DNA of 29,356 bases, from the NCBI GenBank assembly GCA_031411235.1, contig JANOAR010000092.1, forward strand, positions 1-29,356, read 5' to 3'. Of the stretch, positions 7,501-14,363 are shown piece after piece. The notes under the pieces were generated by a model that saw only the letters and a list, made by a program, of their open reading frames with translations, was not told the origin of the DNA and ran no database searches. The number at the start of each line of letters is the position of its first letter. The first letter of the stretch is position 1. The position numbers and the translations under genes were made by a program. The DNA is from JANOAR01 sp031411235 (GTDB taxonomy: Bacteria; Verrucomicrobiota; Verrucomicrobiia; Verrucomicrobiales; Verrucomicrobiaceae).

Positions 7501-8004
7501 CGAGAGCACCGACACACGCTCGGCCAGCGCATCAGGATCGGGCAGGGCATTTGCTATGGTCGAGGCAACCAGCTTGGGGAAATACAGCGCGGGGGTCTGC
7601 CACACGGCTAGTTCGGCATGGACGCTGTCCTGCACCTTGGGATCAGCGCAAACAATCCACACGCGTGCGCCAGGCTTGGCGGTCTGCATCACCAGAGCGA
7701 CGGCGAAACCATAGGCCTGGGGCGATACATGATCGAGCGTGACGAGGCCTTTGCCGAGGCCTGCGAGGCGCTTTTTGAAGTCTGCCGAACGAGCCACATG
7801 CTGGACGAGCTCGTGGCTCTCGCGGCGTGCAACGCGCTTCTTCGTCTCGGGCTTTTCCTTCGCTACCACAGGCTTCGCTGGCGATAGAATCGCCAGCTTC
7901 GCCGCCTTGATCGCAGCCTTTTCAAGCTGCGGCAAGGTCGCAATGGATGGGGTAGCTAGAGTGGACTTTGTGCGCATAGGCCCGGTAAAGAAAGGGGCGT
8001 GCAT
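4540..8004 (-). CDS. mfd: Transcription-repair coupling factor Mfd
   Basis: At 1154 residues this is normal for Mfd, the ATP-driven translocase that pushes stalled RNA polymerase off damaged DNA and recruits UvrA. Visible in order: a Lys/Ala-rich N-terminus; UvrB-like region (about 60-380; RRGGILDFY); an atypical insert (about 396-441, see the repeat at 6680-6819); RNA polymerase-interacting domain around 500 (HDLVVHVEHGIGKF); translocase with Walker A ADVGFGKTE (about 650), Walker B DEEQRFG (about 750), motif III SATPIPRT (about 771) and motif VI QLRGRVGRS; and the C-terminal TRCF domain. All helicase motifs are intact, so the protein should work. Start taken at ATG 8004; ATG 7977 (MRTKSTLATP) is also possible. 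No clear Shine-Dalgarno. Confidence 0.97.
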   Translation of the reverse strand: MHAPFFTGPMRTKSTLATPSIATLPQLEKAAIKAAKLAILSPAKPVVAKEKPETKKRVARRESHELVQHVARSADFKKRLAGLGKGLVTLDHVSPQAYGFAVALVMQTAKPGARVWIVCADPKVQDSVHAELAVWQTPALYFPKLVASTIANALPDPDALAERVSVLSRLRDTSAEGARAMVLLRASLDEEVPALLEIETQRRWIEVGQKLDVEGFMQELQDAGYERAPQVTERGQFARRGGILDFYSWQADEPLRVEMFDDEVESLRTFDVHDQGSVRRLEKAGVILQLSDAKGATSRVQAHIAAGDVVVGVECHAGGAMNVWITEGTAEGAGAEDFTTAIHEGPLGMFDASDFVLHEARRKQFDKQLAEWQADGWQTVVFFNNEAERERFGELVGQASRLSHVPGASCPDDFKAMTSNGVLAIRGQDALRTGDRQDARPTCVLGLLYRGFTVPSAKLAVLTGAEIFGRHQTVRRIKGSKLDETQVLRHARDLIRELHEHDLVVHVEHGIGKFAGIVVRGEGKQKEEVLVLRYADEAKLFVPTSQAHLVSRYVGVGGKAPTLNKLGDAKWQRTRKNAERSVEEFAAKMLSIAAERTTVKGDPHPPDTKWQGEFEGSFIYQETPDQLRTVEEIKRDMESERPMDRLLCADVGFGKTEVAIRAAFKTVMAGRQVAILVPTTVLASQHWKTLRERMSEFPVTVEMLCRLTPPEKEREIIRGLREGSVDIVVGTHRLISKDVQFKNLGLAVVDEEQRFGVKHKEKFKELFRLIDVLTLSATPIPRTLYLALMGMRDMSTIETPPPNRQAVATVICPYDETVIRDAINAEIERGGQVFFLHNRVGDIEQVRGKIMKLCPKARVVIGHGQMDGDLLEAVMHKFVNGDADVLVCTTIIESGVDVPNANTIIIDRADRFGLADLYQLRGRVGRSDVRAHAYLFLPRDFTSGGDARKRVNAMKQYTALGSGFKIAMRDLEIRGAGNLLGTEQSGHIAAVGFDMYCQMLKVSVNRMQGKRTQRPIDVGLRADFLCLSETAFNGALPGLEPAFIPSDYMEDAKLRIQAYRTVAEVTSRKELDELEKSWRDQHGRLPLAMQNLLVCTAIRLAAAHAGISDVEMKERKLMLKKGTSYVMMAGKFPRLAASEGQGQMKEALTLLRSF
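6680..6819. repeat. REP-like palindromic element inserted in frame within mfd
   Basis: Outer imperfect arms GTAGGACGGGCATCCTGCCT (6680 onward) and AGGCGGGACGCCTGTCCTAC (ending 6819) enclose a second pair, GGAGGGCATCCTGCCCTC (6711-6728) and GGGGCAGGATGCCCCTG (6772-6788). On the coding strand of mfd the element reads GQASRLSH...QDARPT, a peptide I recognise as a recurrent product of in-frame interspersed repeats in Verrucomicrobia. The element is about 140 bp and keeps the mfd reading frame open, adding about 47 residues before the polymerase-interacting domain. Confidence 0.8.
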
Positions 8005-8050
8005 AGTGCGCGTGCCGATTGTCTTTGCAAGGCTGCTTGGGGGTTAGAGA

Positions 8051-8075
8051 AGTCCGACGGGCTAAAGCCCAGGAC
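8051..8075. repeat. REP-like palindrome over the hydrolase stop codon
   Basis: Arms AGTCC (8051-8055) with GGGCT (8059-8063) pair with AGCCC (8066-8070) and GGACT (8071-8075, after an A shift), giving a compact hairpin. The TAG of the hydrolase gene lies in it, so the last residues of that protein (SSPGL) are encoded by the repeat. Similar GGGCTTTAGCCC hairpins recur in Verrucomicrobia and related genomes; here it could also end transcription. Confidence 0.55.
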
Positions 8076-8718
8076 TACTCTCCAAGGCTTTGCCTACGGC
8101 CCTGAACTGCGCTTTTGAAATGATGTACGACGGATGCGTCAGCGCCCATGTTTTGATGTTTCTACCCCCAGGCATGAGGCTGCTCGTGTAGGGGATGATC
8201 ACGAGGTCGAGTGACGTGTAGAAGTTGGTCAGCGGCACGCGCTTCCAGGTCTCGGTGTCGGCATTCAGCTCCTGCAAAAAATCGCTCTTCGGGTGCATTT
8301 GTCGCACCCCTGTGCCCGGCAAAAAATGGGAATACAACGTGCCATGATTGGGCGTGGCCATCGTGATGAGTTGGCGCACTCTGGCGTCACCACCGAGCCG
8401 CTGCACGTAGTAGCGCGACACCAGCCCACCCATGCTATGCGCCACGAGATCGAAGCGCCTGCCGGGTAGCTTTTTATCCACGAAGTCTCGCAGTTGTGCC
8501 GCCAAATCTTCGAGCTTCGCCGAGCCATTATTGGGCTTCAGCGATGGGGCATAAACCTCGCGCCCCTGGGCTTGAAAATACCGCGTCATCCGCAGCATGT
8601 AATTCTCGTCACAAAGAATGCCATGCACCAGAACCAGCGGTGGCAGGGCTGGATTGACAGGCTGCGGCGTGGGATCGAACTGCGCGAGAAAGTGGGCGAA
8701 AACGGCGACGAGTTTCAT
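8062..8718 (-). CDS. Alpha/beta hydrolase, lipase/PGAP1-like
   Basis: A 218-residue alpha/beta hydrolase. The oxyanion-hole HG (VHGI, 32-33), the nucleophile elbow A-H-S95-M-G-G, a candidate acid D171 (TSLDLVIIP) and H195 (THPSY) make a complete catalytic triad. The sequence AHSMGGLVSRYYVQRLGG and the following MATPNHGT are typical of triacylglycerol lipases and PGAP1-like esterases, so an ester or lipid substrate is likely but not provable. No convincing signal peptide; the N-terminus (MKLVAVFAHFLAQF) is mildly hydrophobic. Downstream lies mfd on the same strand, and a REP-like palindrome overlaps the stop codon. A hairpin repeat separates it from the oxidoreductase gene upstream. Confidence 0.88.
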   Translation of the reverse strand: MKLVAVFAHFLAQFDPTPQPVNPALPPLVLVHGILCDENYMLRMTRYFQAQGREVYAPSLKPNNGSAKLEDLAAQLRDFVDKKLPGRRFDLVAHSMGGLVSRYYVQRLGGDARVRQLITMATPNHGTLYSHFLPGTGVRQMHPKSDFLQELNADTETWKRVPLTNFYTSLDLVIIPYTSSLMPGGRNIKTWALTHPSYIISKAQFRAVGKALESSPGL

Positions 8719-8736
8719 GGGCAGTGCAGGGATGAA

Positions 8737-8762
8737 GGTGGCTCCGACTTGTCGAAGCCACC
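8737..8762. repeat. Strong REP-like hairpin
   Basis: Arms GGTGGCT (8737-8743) and AGCCACC (8756-8762), with inner CGAC (8745-8748) and GTCG (8751-8754), a 2-base loop and one C/A mismatch. It sits in the 63-base gap between the oxidoreductase stop and the hydrolase start, so it is either a REP element or a processing/attenuation hairpin in a shared transcript. No T-run follows on either strand. Confidence 0.65.
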
Positions 8763-8781
8763 CGCCGCGTGGTGATGGGGC

Positions 8782-9939
8782 CTACCGGAAGCTCTTCGCG
8801 AAATCATCCGCGCTGGCCTTGGCCACGACCTTGCTTTTTTGGAAAGTGCTCTTCTCGCCTTTCTCAATGAGGAGGCGCTCATAGTCAGCACTGCTCATGG
8901 GGAATTCGATGGTCTTGTCCTGCCATGTCGAGAGCAGAATCGCATTCGCCAGTTCGACGCTGTAAATGCCTTCTTCAGCGGGGCTGAGCAGCTTTTCGCC
9001 TTTCAGGATCGCATTGGCGAAGTTCTGCAAAATCTCCACATGCTGACCGCCTGTGGTGTCCACGGGAATGTCCATGTGCCAGCTCTCGGGCATGGCGAAG
9101 GCGGCATCGGCCTCCATGCAAAATTTGCTCATGGGCTTGCGATTGCGCTGGAAGTGAATCTTCGTGCCATCGGTTACGGTCAAGCGTCCCTGCTCAGCGC
9201 TGATCTCCAGCACGTTGCGGCCTGGGGCTTCGCCCGTGCTCGTCACGAAGGTGGCTGTGGTGCCGTTGTCATACTGCATCACAGCGGTCACATCGTCTTC
9301 CACTTCCACCTGATGGAAGCGGCCAAACTGGCAGAAGCCGCGCACGCGCTGGGGCATTCCGAAGAGCCACTGGAAGAGGTCAAGATTGTGCGGGCACTGA
9401 TTCATCAGCACGCCGCCACCCTCGCCCTTCCAGGTGCCGCGCCAGCCGCCGGTCGCGTAGTAGTAGTTGGTGCGGAACCAATTCGTCACCTCCCAGTGGA
9501 CACGACGCACCTCGCCAATCTCACCGCTGTCGATGAGTTCCTTCACTTTGCGGAAGGTGGCGTTGGTGCGCATGTTGAACATGGCGGCGAAGATTTTGCT
9601 CTTGTCCGTGTGAGCCGCGATGAGCCGCTCGCAGTCGGCTTTGTGGACGCTGATGGGCTTCTCCACCAGCACATGCAAACCTTTGCCCAGGGCCTCGATG
9701 CCGATGGTGGTGTGCGAGAAGTGCGGCGTGCAGATGAGGATGGCGTCGATCTTGCCGCTGCCGATCATCGCGCTCACGTCGGTGAAGGCACTCTCGCCGT
9801 CGTGCAGTTCGGGGATAGTGCCATGACTCTCGCAGAGTGCCGTGACTTTTAAGCCAGGGACTTTGCCCGAGCGGATGTTGCCCAAATGTGCCCGGCCCAT
9901 GTTGCCGAGTCCGACGATGCCTAGTCTGACTGTTTCCAT
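8782..9939 (-). CDS. Gfo/Idh/MocA-family oxidoreductase
   Basis: A 385-residue NAD(P)-dependent sugar/inositol-type dehydrogenase. The Rossmann motif GLGNMG (G10, G12, G15) opens the protein, EKP (93-95) follows at the usual place, and NQCPHNLDLFQW (H184) gives the catalytic His region of the C-terminal alpha/beta domain; GWRGTW before it is common in this family. I start at METVRLGIVG (9939) because the open frame upstream runs through GACAATC repeats and gives a low-complexity, Gln/Arg-rich leader. Substrate unknown: the family covers glucose-fructose oxidoreductase, inositol dehydrogenase and many sugar dehydrogenases in Verrucomicrobia. No signal peptide at this start. The divergent neighbour is the PH-domain gene. 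Confidence 0.93.
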   Translation of the reverse strand: METVRLGIVGLGNMGRAHLGNIRSGKVPGLKVTALCESHGTIPELHDGESAFTDVSAMIGSGKIDAILICTPHFSHTTIGIEALGKGLHVLVEKPISVHKADCERLIAAHTDKSKIFAAMFNMRTNATFRKVKELIDSGEIGEVRRVHWEVTNWFRTNYYYATGGWRGTWKGEGGGVLMNQCPHNLDLFQWLFGMPQRVRGFCQFGRFHQVEVEDDVTAVMQYDNGTTATFVTSTGEAPGRNVLEISAEQGRLTVTDGTKIHFQRNRKPMSKFCMEADAAFAMPESWHMDIPVDTTGGQHVEILQNFANAILKGEKLLSPAEEGIYSVELANAILLSTWQDKTIEFPMSSADYERLLIEKGEKSTFQKSKVVAKASADDFAKSFR

Positions 9940-9985
9940 AAATGTGGCGGCGAGGGTAGGTTGCATGGTCGAGTGGGGCAAGAAG

Positions 9986-10082
9986 ACAATCGAATCGGGA
10001 GACAAAATGAAAAGACGAGTGCCTTCTTTTTGGTCTTCTGATTGTCTCCTTGTCTGATTGTCCGATTGTCTCATTATCTCCC
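9986..10082. repeat. GATTGTC/GACAATC micro-repeats between divergent genes
   Basis: Three direct copies of GATTGTC (10040-10046, 10056-10062, 10064-10070) and one inverted copy GACAATC (9986-9992) lie in the 153-base gap. GGAGACAA (9998-10005) and TTGTCTCC (10042-10049) are perfect complements, so a stem-loop can form. No promoter could be singled out. Confidence 0.65.
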
Positions 10083-10092
10083 CTCACCTCGA

Positions 10093-10950
10093 ATGTCCGC
10101 CCCGCGCTACCATATCCCCCAGCATCCCACGCTGAGTGGCCCTCACACGAAAGAAGGGCTCTACGTGCTTGTGGAGCGAGGTTCGCTGGGGCGAGGCGAG
10201 ATCATTGTGGATCGCATCTCGGGGCGCTCGCATCGAGTTGGCGAACTGCTGAGTGGCATGAAGCCGCCGCGAGCTAATGATTTAGAAGCGCCGGGGAAGC
10301 GGCCCAGCTACCAGGAGTTCAGCGGCGATACGCCGTGGGAGCTTGCTGGCACGCGTCGTCGGAGCAAAAGCGAAGCCGAGGAAGAGGCAGATGAGCTAGA
10401 TGTGGATGGTTACGTCGATGACGAGGCGCTGCTGGAGGAGGATCTCGAAGATGAGGACGAAGAGATAGATGACGAGGAAACGGAGGATGAGGAAGAAGAC
10501 TTTGAAGAGGAAGATGGCGAGGTGGAAATGTTTCGCGGGCATCCCTCTTGGTTCTCATTCACCAAGGGCATTTTACTCGCGCTGCTGTTGCTACTCGCAG
10601 CGGTGGGCAGCATTCAGTTCAGTGGATTTTTCTGGCTGGCGATTGGCATCGCTTGTTCATCGTTCACCTTCTGCTGCGTCATCATCGCTCGCCAGCATCG
10701 CGACTACTTGGTGACCAATGAGCGTGTCGAAGTCGAGTGGGGCCTCATTGGCCGTAGCTCCAAGGAGGTGCGCATTCAGGACATTCGCAGCATTGATGTC
10801 GTCGAAGGCGGCGTGCTGGGTTTCCTGGGCATAGGTACGGTGGATTTCTCTTCCTCAGGTACCGATGGTGTGGAAGTGCAGTTCAAACATGTGCGCCGCC
10901 CTCACCGAGTGAAGGAACTGGTGAGGCAGTTGCAAAAGCGGCTAGACTAA
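10093..10950 (+). CDS. Membrane protein with acidic linker and bacterial PH domain
   Basis: A 285-residue protein starting at MSAPRYHIPQ (10093); the frame is open earlier but through the GATTGTC repeats. Residues 15-58 form a small domain (GLYVLVERGSLGRGEIIVDR) that recalls the GYF-like DUF4339 module. Residues 94-147 are an extreme Asp/Glu tract. Two membrane helices follow (157-175, 178-199), and the C-terminal 204-283 (DYLVTNERVEVEWGLIG, then IRSIDVVEGG and DFSSSGTDG) is a YdbT/bPH_2-type pleckstrin-homology fold. The domain order suggests a membrane-bound scaffold, but no function is established. Convergent with the transglutaminase gene, only 31 bases apart. Confidence 0.85.
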   Translation: MSAPRYHIPQHPTLSGPHTKEGLYVLVERGSLGRGEIIVDRISGRSHRVGELLSGMKPPRANDLEAPGKRPSYQEFSGDTPWELAGTRRRSKSEAEEEADELDVDGYVDDEALLEEDLEDEDEEIDDEETEDEEEDFEEEDGEVEMFRGHPSWFSFTKGILLALLLLLAAVGSIQFSGFFWLAIGIACSSFTFCCVIIARQHRDYLVTNERVEVEWGLIGRSSKEVRIQDIRSIDVVEGGVLGFLGIGTVDFSSSGTDGVEVQFKHVRRPHRVKELVRQLQKRLD

Positions 10951-10981
10951 ACCCATGCCGCAGCGACTTGGCGGCGGTTGG

Positions 10982-12319
10982 CTACTTGCGCTCTTTGCCG
11001 GAGGCCAGAGGCATGATGCCGAGCTTTCTCCACTCGGCGATGGAGATGATTTGGGTGTTGGGATCTGAGCCATCGTCGAAGGCCTCTGCGTGTTCTTCGA
11101 GGCTAGCATTGCCCGTCTGGATGGCATTGAGGAAGGTATTCATTGAGGCTCCGGCTTCCTTGGCGACGATGCCCTTGAGCTTCTGCATATCGACTTTTTT
11201 GCCTGCCGCCTTATCCTGCATTTTTTTGAGTTCATCGACGGACTTGAGGTTGTTCTGACCGAGCATGGTGGTTTCGAGGCCGATGAGTGATTCCCCAGCG
11301 GCATCGCCATCAAAGGCGAGGTAGCAGTGGCCAGGAACCATGACGAGGTAGGCGTGCAGGCCGATTTTGGTAAGGATGGAAGCCATGAGCACGGAGCCAT
11401 CGACACAATTGGCCTGGGTGGCATCGACGGTTTCATCAACAAAGCGCACCACTTGGCTCGCCACGGTTTTGCTGGGCACGGTGGTGGACACGTCGCTGTA
11501 TTTGATGCCGCGACGCTGGAGCACCTGCCAGATGGCAAAGACTTGCTTCAACACATCCTCGGTTTCGCCGCTCTGGTAGCCACTGAAACTGTCGATCAAC
11601 GCGGTGCCATCGTCATCTTTGGCGGTGGTCAGCGCTTCCCTGAGCAAGCCGTCGATCCAGGGATGGTTCTCATTCACATAGGCGGCGAAGCACCACGAAA
11701 TGTCTTCGATGTCTTCCGGGGCCTCGCCCTCGCCATTGATGACAAAGAAAGGACAATCATTCATAGAGCGCAGGACAAGCGTCTCATTTTGCTCGGGCAA
11801 TTCTTTGCCATTGATAGTGACCTTGATGGTGAGGTTGATGGGCTTTTGCTCGTGGACTTTGCGCAGGGAATCATAGTCCCACACGCCCTTGGGCATCACG
11901 TCGATCTCTCCTTCGAGGTCTTCACCTTCTTCATCCACCGCCTTGCCTACGAACCTGGAGGGCTTCATCCAACCATCGCCCGTCATCTCCACTTTGATCT
12001 CGGCACCCTTGGGCACATTGGAGAGCGCGACGCCGATCCAACCATTGGTGTCGCCGAGTGTGGGGATCACCGCTTCTTCCTCCTCGGCCTCTTCTTCAGC
12101 TTCCTTTTTGGCTTTGCCCTTGGGCTTTTCAGTCTCTGCCTCCTCCTCTTCTTCTACTTCCTCCTCCTCGAAGGCGCTCCAGTCCACCGTTGCGGTAGAA
12201 ATAATGGCACTGGGGAAGAGGTCTTTGCCAGTAAAGCTGAAGAACTCAAACGAAGGCTCATCCGCGTGAGCCATCGTGGCAAGGACAAGGGCGAGTAGAA
12301 GGGTGGGGAGTTTTTTCAT
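10982..12319 (-). CDS. Exported transglutaminase-like domain protein
   Basis: A 445-residue protein starting at MKKLPTLLLALVLATMAHA, a clear signal peptide with cleavage after AHA; a longer frame to 12361 would bury it. Residues about 45-85 are a Glu/Lys tract. The transglutaminase/papain-like core has a Cys in NCVDGSVLMASIL (about 303), His in VPGHCYLAFDGD (about 329) and the following Asp, giving the Cys-His-Asp triad, preceded by a helix with YSDVST. Such bacterial proteins act as peptidases or cross-linkers outside the cytoplasm, and some only bind. The substrate is unknown. The gene is divergent from dgkA with about 80 bases between. Confidence 0.88.
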   Translation of the reverse strand: MKKLPTLLLALVLATMAHADEPSFEFFSFTGKDLFPSAIISTATVDWSAFEEEEVEEEEEAETEKPKGKAKKEAEEEAEEEEAVIPTLGDTNGWIGVALSNVPKGAEIKVEMTGDGWMKPSRFVGKAVDEEGEDLEGEIDVMPKGVWDYDSLRKVHEQKPINLTIKVTINGKELPEQNETLVLRSMNDCPFFVINGEGEAPEDIEDISWCFAAYVNENHPWIDGLLREALTTAKDDDGTALIDSFSGYQSGETEDVLKQVFAIWQVLQRRGIKYSDVSTTVPSKTVASQVVRFVDETVDATQANCVDGSVLMASILTKIGLHAYLVMVPGHCYLAFDGDAAGESLIGLETTMLGQNNLKSVDELKKMQDKAAGKKVDMQKLKGIVAKEAGASMNTFLNAIQTGNASLEEHAEAFDDGSDPNTQIISIAEWRKLGIMPLASGKERK

Positions 12320-12400
12320 AACGAGCGGCACAATAGCGCTTCGGCATTCGGTGGACAACAATCGTTGTGAACCACGAGCGTTTATTTCACAGTATGGGGT

Positions 12401-12829
12401 ATGAAATCCAAAGCATCTCCGCCCGACCTTAATTCCGGCCTCCGGCCCCTATGGCGGGGAGGACTACTGCACAGTTTTTCCTGTGCGCTCAATGGTCTGG
12501 GCTATCTCCTGCGCGTGGAACGCAATGCCAAGATTCATGTCATGGCGACGGTGCTCGTCATCGCTTTGGGCTTATGGCTTGAGCTGACTCGTGGTGACTG
12601 GTGCTGGCTCGTGCTGGCGATCTCTGGCGTGGGAGTGGCTGAGGCCTTCAATACCGCGCTAGAGGTGCTGGCCGACCGTGTCACTCAAGCGCCGGATGAA
12701 GCCATCCGCGTGACCAAAGATGTGGCGGCTGGGGCGGTGCTACTGGTGACTCTGGCCGCAGTGATCATTGGCTTGCTCGTCCTTGGCCCGCCGCTCTGGG
12801 AGCGGCTCTTTCCAGCGGGGCAATCCTGA
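12401..12829 (+). CDS. dgkA: Diacylglycerol/undecaprenol kinase (DgkA family)
   Basis: A 142-residue member of the small integral-membrane kinase family that phosphorylates diacylglycerol or undecaprenol to recycle membrane lipid or cell-wall carrier. The family signature is clear: E40-R-N-A-K-I-H at the end of the first helix, E81-A-F-N84-T-A-L-E88 (matching the catalytic Glu and Asn of E. coli DgkA), then LADR and KDVAAGAVLL. Three transmembrane helices: about 45-61, 66-82 and 109-129. An N-terminal extension of about 20 residues is longer than in E. coli. Choosing lipid or undecaprenol as substrate is not possible from sequence. Divergent from the transglutaminase gene; the cupredoxin gene follows 80 bases later. 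Confidence 0.93.
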   Translation: MKSKASPPDLNSGLRPLWRGGLLHSFSCALNGLGYLLRVERNAKIHVMATVLVIALGLWLELTRGDWCWLVLAISGVGVAEAFNTALEVLADRVTQAPDEAIRVTKDVAAGAVLLVTLAAVIIGLLVLGPPLWERLFPAGQS

Positions 12830-12909
12830 GCGCGGCGCGGCCATTTATCAGGTTGCGGAAGTAGGGGTATGTGCTTGCTTCCGCGCCCTCCCAAACCCTT
12901 ATCTTATTT

Positions 12910-13518
12910 ATGTCGCAGACCCCATCTTCATCAGCCTCCGAATCCGCCTCAATTTGGAGTTTTTTAAATTTTGTTTTCGCATTCGTATTCTCGGCTTTTG
13001 TCTTTTTCGCCGTGGGTTCTTTTGTCTGGTTTGGGATGCTCAATAGCATCAAACTGCATGGCCCTGCTGTCGCCACCACGGCGGCCGCCGTTGCACCTGT
13101 CGCCGCAGTTCCTGCCTCGGCAGCAGCCTTGCCAGTGCTGGAGGTCACGCTGAAGCCTGATACGGCGAACCCCATGATGTACAACACCAAGGAGATCACC
13201 GCGAAAGCAGGGCAAAAAATCAAGCTCACCTTTGACAACAGGGGTGCCATCGCACCACTGCCGCACAATATCGTGGTGGGCCAAGCAGGGACAAAAGACC
13301 GCATCTTAGCCCTGTCGATGCAGATCATGACAGACCCCAATGGCATGGCCAAGGGTTACATTCCCGAGGCTCCAGAAGTCCTCGCCCACACCAAGCTCGT
13401 CAATGCAGGCCAGACGGAAACCATTGAATTCACCGTGGCCGGTGCTGGTGACTACCCTTACATGTGTACCTTCCCAGGCCACGCGCTGATGATGAATGGC
13501 GTGATCAAAGTCCAGTAA
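12910..13518 (+). CDS. Membrane-anchored azurin-like cupredoxin
   Basis: A 202-residue protein starting at MSQTPSSSAS (12910). One transmembrane helix (about 17-43, very Phe-rich) is followed by an Ala/Pro/Val linker (50-75) and a cupredoxin domain (77-202). Type 1 copper ligands are all present: H119 in PHN, C186, H191 and M195 in CTFPGHALMM, the azurin spacing. It should carry electrons on the outer face of the inner membrane. It differs from plain azurin in keeping an N-terminal helix without a cleavage site, so it is tethered. The trxA gene follows on the same strand after 28 bases. Electron partners are not shown here, but c-type cytochrome maturation genes lie 10 kb downstream. Confidence 0.92.
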   Translation: MSQTPSSSASESASIWSFLNFVFAFVFSAFVFFAVGSFVWFGMLNSIKLHGPAVATTAAAVAPVAAVPASAAALPVLEVTLKPDTANPMMYNTKEITAKAGQKIKLTFDNRGAIAPLPHNIVVGQAGTKDRILALSMQIMTDPNGMAKGYIPEAPEVLAHTKLVNAGQTETIEFTVAGAGDYPYMCTFPGHALMMNGVIKVQ

Positions 13519-13534
13519 CCACAACCCTCATTTC

Positions 13535-13546
13535 CCCCCTACTTTT
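13535..13546 (+). promoter_or_regulatory. C-rich leader of trxA in place of a Shine-Dalgarno
   Basis: CCCCCTACTTTT directly precedes the trxA ATG. Its first 11 bases are identical to the stretch just before ccsA (23992-24002). No GGAGG-like sequence is present at either start. Confidence 0.4.
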
Positions 13547-13876
13547 ATGGCCAGCGAACATATCGTTACTTTCACCGAAGAAAATTTTGCCACCAAAATT
13601 GGTGAAGCCACCGTCCCTGTGCTTGTGGATTTCTGGGCGGAGTGGTGTGGCCCCTGCCGCATGCTTACCCCGATCCTTGAGCAACTCGCTGCTGAAAAGG
13701 GTAGCAGCGTTCTCATCGGCAAGGTCAATGTGGACGAGTGCCCGAACCTCTCCGCGCAATTCAGCGTGACCAGTATCCCCATGCTTGCCTTCATCAAAAA
13801 TGGCAAGGTCGCTGAAACCGTCGTCGGCGTGCAATCGAAGGATGCACTGGCGAAGAAGCTCGAAGCGCTGATCTAG
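13547..13876 (+). CDS. trxA: Thioredoxin
   Basis: A 109-residue single-domain thioredoxin of usual length. The active site W-C-G-P-C (33-37) lies at the start of the second helix, with DFWAEWCGPC matching canonical TrxA, and the cis-proline is P78 in TSIPM. It should reduce cytoplasmic disulfides with electrons from thioredoxin reductase (not in the window). No signal peptide, so cytoplasmic and distinct from the exported thioredoxin-like proteins that serve cytochrome c maturation. The upstream neighbour is the cupredoxin gene, 28 bases away, and the downstream neighbour is a small membrane protein, 30 bases away; all three read the same way and may share a transcript. Confidence 0.97.
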   Translation: MASEHIVTFTEENFATKIGEATVPVLVDFWAEWCGPCRMLTPILEQLAAEKGSSVLIGKVNVDECPNLSAQFSVTSIPMLAFIKNGKVAETVVGVQSKDALAKKLEALI

Positions 13877-13906
13877 TCGCAAGTCGGGTCAATTCCAAAA
13901 AGGGTC

Positions 13907-14329
13907 ATGGACACCGCCGAACAGAACAGGCCCACGTATTTCTCGCCAGCGCAGATCGCTGTGGCCACGTTTATCGGCGCTCCCTCTGCGGGTTGCTGGC
14001 TCATGGCGCATAATTTCCTTGCGGAAGGCAAACCAAGCTTGGCTGGCAAGTGGAAACTCGGTGGAATCGTGGGAACGGTGGTCTTGCTGATTCTGTCCTC
14101 ATTTCTCCCGGCGAGCGTTCCCAATAGCGCTCTGCCGATAGGTTACACGATTGGCCTTCTCCAGGCAGCGAAGCATTTGTTTGGCACACAGGTATCCCTG
14201 CGCATTGAAGCAGGCCATGCTTCGGGTTCATGGTGGAAGGTCATCGGGGTTGCCGTGGTGTCTCTCGCGATCATCGTTGCGACCCTTATCGGCGCGGTGA
14301 TGTTACTTTCCAACGAAGTGCCGGCTTGA
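13907..14329 (+). CDS. Hypothetical membrane protein (140 aa)
   Basis: Three hydrophobic segments are visible: about residues 17-34 (moderate; AVATFIGAPSAGCWLMA), 50-66 (GGIVGTVVLLILSSFL) and 110-133 (VIGVAVVSLAIIVATLIGAVMLL), with a further mild segment around 77-92. Short, weakly charged loops join them and the N-terminus is polar. No family recognised and no catalytic motif visible. It follows trxA by 30 bases on the same strand, which hints at a common transcript but not a function. The next gene is convergent (HAD phosphatase), about 34 bases after the stop. Confidence 0.75.
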   Translation: MDTAEQNRPTYFSPAQIAVATFIGAPSAGCWLMAHNFLAEGKPSLAGKWKLGGIVGTVVLLILSSFLPASVPNSALPIGYTIGLLQAAKHLFGTQVSLRIEAGHASGSWWKVIGVAVVSLAIIVATLIGAVMLLSNEVPA

Positions 14330-14363
14330 GGGATTCACCCTTCCCAAGCGCACGCGATGCCTT

